Source: Puia sp.
GTDB lineage: Bacteria > Bacteroidota > Bacteroidia > Chitinophagales > Chitinophagaceae
Reading direction: 5' to 3'
DNA length: 54,639 bases
Assembly: GCA_031292515.1 (NCBI GenBank)
Contig: JARLGZ010000245.1
Location: forward strand, 1 to 54,639
Shown here: positions 51,793-54,639 of the stretch, piece by piece
How the letters are laid out: the number at the start of each line of letters is the position of its first letter
How positions within the stretch are numbered: the first letter of the stretch is position 1
The notes under the pieces: generated by a model
The model's input: only the letters and a program-made list of their open reading frames with translations
What the model was told of the DNA's origin: nothing
The model's database searches: none
Program-made: the position numbers and the translations under genes

Positions 51793-52761
51793 TTAAAAGT
51801 CCGTTCGAAAAGCCAGCTCCACGCCGTTTCGATTGATCCCCGCGGCACTGATGGTCGAGATGTTCACATCGTATGACAACGCGATGATCACTTTCTGGTA
51901 TCTTAATTCCACATCCGGCACCAACGCGTCGTCATATCTGTACCCCAGCCCGAACCCGACGGCGCCGCCGGGTATCGCGGGTAGATTATAGACATAGGTT
52001 GCATTGAAAAAATGCTTATAGGCGCCGCCCTGCCAGTTGAGGGCCGCATAAAAAGCAATCTCGTCTTCAGTCTGGGTCAGGAATCTATAGCCGCCCTGGA
52101 TGCCTAATCCGGGTCTGAGCTTTGTTGCATCGGTCTTGATACGATCTGTGTAGGGTTCATTCAGCTGCGCTACCGAAGCGCCCAGATACCATTTATCCGT
52201 TTTTGAATTATTAAAGATCGACAATCCCGCGTTAATATTAAAATGGCCGTAATGCCAGCCGGCAGCCAGCTGATCGGCGCTGGGCGATCCCTCTACCGGT
52301 CCGTAGCTGTTGAACTGGTCGCCGAAATAGACCGAGTTTCCGTTGACATTCAACTGGCTCTGGTAATAAGAACCCTGGAATCCGACGGCGACATAGGTCT
52401 CGTTCGAACTGATCGGAACAGCATAAGAAATCCCCAGCAGCCCGAGCGTATTGCTCAGGATACCCTGGTTGGACTTATCGGAGGCCGCGCCTACGCTGAG
52501 GCTGAAATAGCCCGAGTTGGGCTGGTCCTTGGCCGTCTTCGAAAGCAACGGAATATTGCCCATAGCGCTGACGCTATTATAGGCGATGGCCCCGCCAAAT
52601 TGCACATTCCGGTAGTTTAAAATGACATTATCCTGTTTATCCGTCTTGAGCGATTGGTTGTACCATACCGTCATATCCTGGACACGGGAGAAATTGATCT
52701 CCTGGGCCCGGGAGACCAGCGAAAACAGCACAAAGACCGGTATGGACCAAATACTTTTCAT
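51793..52761 (-). CDS. PorP/SprF-family T9SS membrane protein
   Basis: A 322-residue outer-membrane beta-barrel with a signal peptide (MKSIWSIPVFVLFSLVSRAQ). The PorP/SprF family assists secretion and surface anchoring of type B T9SS clients, and MTVWYNQSLKTDKQDNVILNYRNVQ, SLSVGAASDKSNQGILSNT, INAGLSIFNNSKTDKWYLGASVAQLNEP and VPDVELRYQKVIIALSYDVN are typical. It lies directly after a gene with a type B C-terminal domain, the common client-PorP pair. Confidence 0.93.
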   Translation of the reverse strand: MKSIWSIPVFVLFSLVSRAQEINFSRVQDMTVWYNQSLKTDKQDNVILNYRNVQFGGAIAYNSVSAMGNIPLLSKTAKDQPNSGYFSLSVGAASDKSNQGILSNTLGLLGISYAVPISSNETYVAVGFQGSYYQSQLNVNGNSVYFGDQFNSYGPVEGSPSADQLAAGWHYGHFNINAGLSIFNNSKTDKWYLGASVAQLNEPYTDRIKTDATKLRPGLGIQGGYRFLTQTEDEIAFYAALNWQGGAYKHFFNATYVYNLPAIPGGAVGFGLGYRYDDALVPDVELRYQKVIIALSYDVNISTISAAGINRNGVELAFRTDF

Positions 52762-52856
52762 TTGGTTGACAGTTTAAATATTTTATTGACTAGTATCTTC
52801 CTCATAAACTTATTTTCATCCGCCCCGCTGCCCCGCATCGATGGCGACGTTTTTTC

Positions 52857-54638
52857 CTATCGGACCAATGACACCATCCCCTTCCGCAGGACCCTATTGC
52901 CATTATTGTCTATTCCTTCCGCGATCCACAAATAAGTCTCGACGGGTTGCGGAATCCCCTTGAAAGTACCGTCCCAACCTACATTCGCATCCTGGGTGGT
53001 GAACAGCAGGTTGCCCCACCGGTTATAGACGCTGAAATAGTGGAAGGCGCTCATCCCCACCAGGATGGGCTTCAGCACATCGTTCATCCCGTCATTATTT
53101 GGCGTGAACACATTCGGAACATAGATATTGACTCCGACAAAATGCGCCTTTGCAGTATTGCCAAATACGATCGGAATATTTTGCACAGTCGCCGAGATGT
53201 ACACAATACCGGCGACCTTGCTGGTAAGTTGGATGATCGCGTCGCCGTTGGCATCCGTCGTCACCGGTTGCTCCGTGATGATCTGGGCATTCCCCGAGTC
53301 GATGGTGAAGACTACATCCCTGCCCGGCAGCGGATCTCCACTCTGGTCCACGACATGAACCACAACGGTATTGGTGCTAGTACCATCGGCAAAGGCATTA
53401 TCCGACAATACGTATATTTTAGTCTCAGGATTGGTAGGGTCGGGCTGCGCAGTGAAGATCGCTTGCGCGGGATTGCCGTGAGTAATCAGATTTCCGTTGA
53501 CAGTAGCCTGCACATCCGCCGTTCCCACGACAGTGCTGGTAAGTGCAATCGTAAAGTTGCCGTTGGCATCTGTTGTCACAGTGGTCGAACCGACAAAATT
53601 GGCCGTCCCGCTGGTAATCGAAAAAATGACTGTCTGATTGGCAACCACATTTCCGTTCTTATCGACAATATGCACCTTCACACTATCCGTGGCTATTCCA
53701 TTCGCCGCTGCATCATTGGCCACGACGGTTATTAATGTATTACTATTCGTTGCATCCGGAGGACCCGCCACAAAGACGACATTAGGAGGCGGGTTACCGT
53801 TGGCTATCGCCTGGCCACTTACCGTGGCCGAAACACTGACCATACCGGCGACCGTACTGGTAAGATAGATGGTGGCAATGCCCTGGCTGTTGGTCGTCGC
53901 CGTGGCAACTCCGCCCACAAAGCCGGCTGTGCCGCTGGAGATGGTGAATGTCACGGTCTGGTTGGCAATAGGCTGCCCGTTCTTGTCTGTCACCGTCGCC
54001 ACTACGCTGTTGGTGGCAACCCCATCGGCAACGGCATCCGTTGTACCCATCGTCAGATTAGTAGTCGGAACATTGGTATCCGGAACGGCAACAAAAACTA
54101 CCGTAACAGGATTGCCGCCATTGATCGCCTGGCCACCTACAGTGGCTGTGACACCGACCGTACCGGCAACCGTGCTGGTAAGATAAATCGTCGCAATACC
54201 CTGGCTATTGGTCGTCGCGGTGACGACCCCTCCCACAAAGTTGCCTGTACCGCTGGCGATTGTGAATGTCACGGTCTGGTTAGCGACAGGATTCCCCTGC
54301 GCATCGGTGATTTGGGCGATTACGCTATTGGTGGTCGAACCGTCGGCAGGTGAATTAGTTATGCCCGGGCTTAATGTCGTGGTAGGTGATGTTGTGCTCG
54401 GCGGACCCGCAACAAAGACGACGTTAGGAGCAGGGGTGCCGCTGGCTATCGCCTGGCCGCCTACCGTCGCCGAGACACTGACCGTACCGGCAACCGTACT
54501 GGTAAGCGTGATGATCGCGTTCCCGCTGGCGTCCGTTGTCACCGTGGCAAGTCCTACAAAAGTCCCCGTTCCGCTCGTGATCGCAAAAGTAACCGTCTGG
54601 TTGGCCACCGGGTTGCCCTGCGCATCGGCGATATGCGC
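52857..54638 (-). CDS. T9SS type B adhesin with Ig-like repeats (5' end outside window)
   Basis: About 594 residues are visible, and the frame runs out of the window at its N-terminal side (AHIADAQGNPVANQTVTF). Five Big_1/invasin-like repeats of about 100 residues each follow, with the shared pattern ADG..TN.V...V.D..G.P..N..V.F.I.SGTA.FVG....TTD..G.A.I.LTST. The last 95 residues begin NIYVPNVFTPNNDGMNDVLKP and hold FSVYNRWGNLLF and GWDGTFKG, the gliding-motility C-terminal domain (T9SS type B sorting). The protein should be exported to the cell surface. Neighbouring repeats are almost identical at DNA level. Confidence 0.93.
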   Translation of the reverse strand, partial: AHIADAQGNPVANQTVTFAITSGTGTFVGLATVTTDASGNAIITLTSTVAGTVSVSATVGGQAIASGTPAPNVVFVAGPPSTTSPTTTLSPGITNSPADGSTTNSVIAQITDAQGNPVANQTVTFTIASGTGNFVGGVVTATTNSQGIATIYLTSTVAGTVGVTATVGGQAINGGNPVTVVFVAVPDTNVPTTNLTMGTTDAVADGVATNSVVATVTDKNGQPIANQTVTFTISSGTAGFVGGVATATTNSQGIATIYLTSTVAGMVSVSATVSGQAIANGNPPPNVVFVAGPPDATNSNTLITVVANDAAANGIATDSVKVHIVDKNGNVVANQTVIFSITSGTANFVGSTTVTTDANGNFTIALTSTVVGTADVQATVNGNLITHGNPAQAIFTAQPDPTNPETKIYVLSDNAFADGTSTNTVVVHVVDQSGDPLPGRDVVFTIDSGNAQIITEQPVTTDANGDAIIQLTSKVAGIVYISATVQNIPIVFGNTAKAHFVGVNIYVPNVFTPNNDGMNDVLKPILVGMSAFHYFSVYNRWGNLLFTTQDANVGWDGTFKGIPQPVETYLWIAEGIDNNGNRVLRKGMVSLVR

Positions 54639-54639
54639 C

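Overview
The window reads as chromosomal DNA of a Bacteroidota bacterium, most likely of the Chitinophagaceae or a close relative. Supporting signs are type IX secretion (T9SS) genes (PorP/SprF, a type B sorting domain), several start sites preceded by the Bacteroidota -7 box TAnnTTTG, FucP-type permeases, SusD-free glycan genes, DUF6496 and PA2169-type small proteins, and little use of Shine-Dalgarno sites. No rRNA, tRNA, CRISPR array, phage or transposase was seen.

Layout. 1-3.9 kb: the tail of a PQQ-type sugar dehydrogenase, two small proteins, an SF1 (Upf1/IGHMBP2-like) helicase, a truncated gene remnant and a Pro/Ala-rich hypothetical protein. 3.9-14.3 kb: a minus-strand complex I operon, nuoA-B-C-D-H-I-J-K-L-M-N, in which nuoE, nuoF and nuoG (the NADH-oxidising module) are absent between nuoD and nuoH. 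14.6-23.5 kb: a PAP2 phosphatase, a DHA2 efflux pump, a hotdog thioesterase and a TetR regulator with one shared palindrome (core TATACCGATCGGTATA) before each of the last three, then dihydrouridine synthase, a PA2169-type stress protein, a second DHA2 pump and two hypothetical proteins. 23.6-31.7 kb: a sugar salvage cluster (GHMP sugar kinase, DegT aminotransferase, RmlD-like reductase, FucP-like permease, S9 peptidase) and a cap-less trehalose-phosphatase-like HAD protein. 31.8-34 kb: an atypical SDR and a surface protein with a CarboxypepD_reg-like domain. 34-42.5 kb: a minus-strand sugar-oxidation cluster (SMP-30 lactonase, TIM-barrel isomerase/epimerase, SDR, zinc-type dehydrogenase, HUMPS-type decarboxylase/aldolase, gluconate-dehydrogenase subunit 3-like lipoprotein, GMC oxidoreductase, HGSNAT-like membrane protein). 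42.7-50 kb: CDGSH protein, TPR membrane protein, GH18 protein, CBM9-like lipoprotein, a secreted glycoside-hydrolase-like protein and a sulfatase. 50.2-54.6 kb: an OmpA-family protein, PorP/SprF and a T9SS type B adhesin with Ig-like repeats, cut by the window end.

How the parts fit. The cell looks like a respiring glycan and sugar degrader. Periplasmic or outer-membrane enzymes (GMC dehydrogenase with its Tat/lipoprotein partner, sulfatase, GH18, GH-like protein) release or oxidise sugars. Cytoplasmic SDR, zinc-type dehydrogenase, lactonase, isomerase and HUMPS enzymes would process the products, and electrons would feed a complex I whose electron input module is not encoded here. The most interesting features are the EFG-less nuo operon, the three-operator TetR regulon, the orphan keto-sugar-like pathway with two unusual enzymes, and a recurring set of short degenerate tandem repeats in the intergenic spacers, including heptamer arrays that run across two stop codons.
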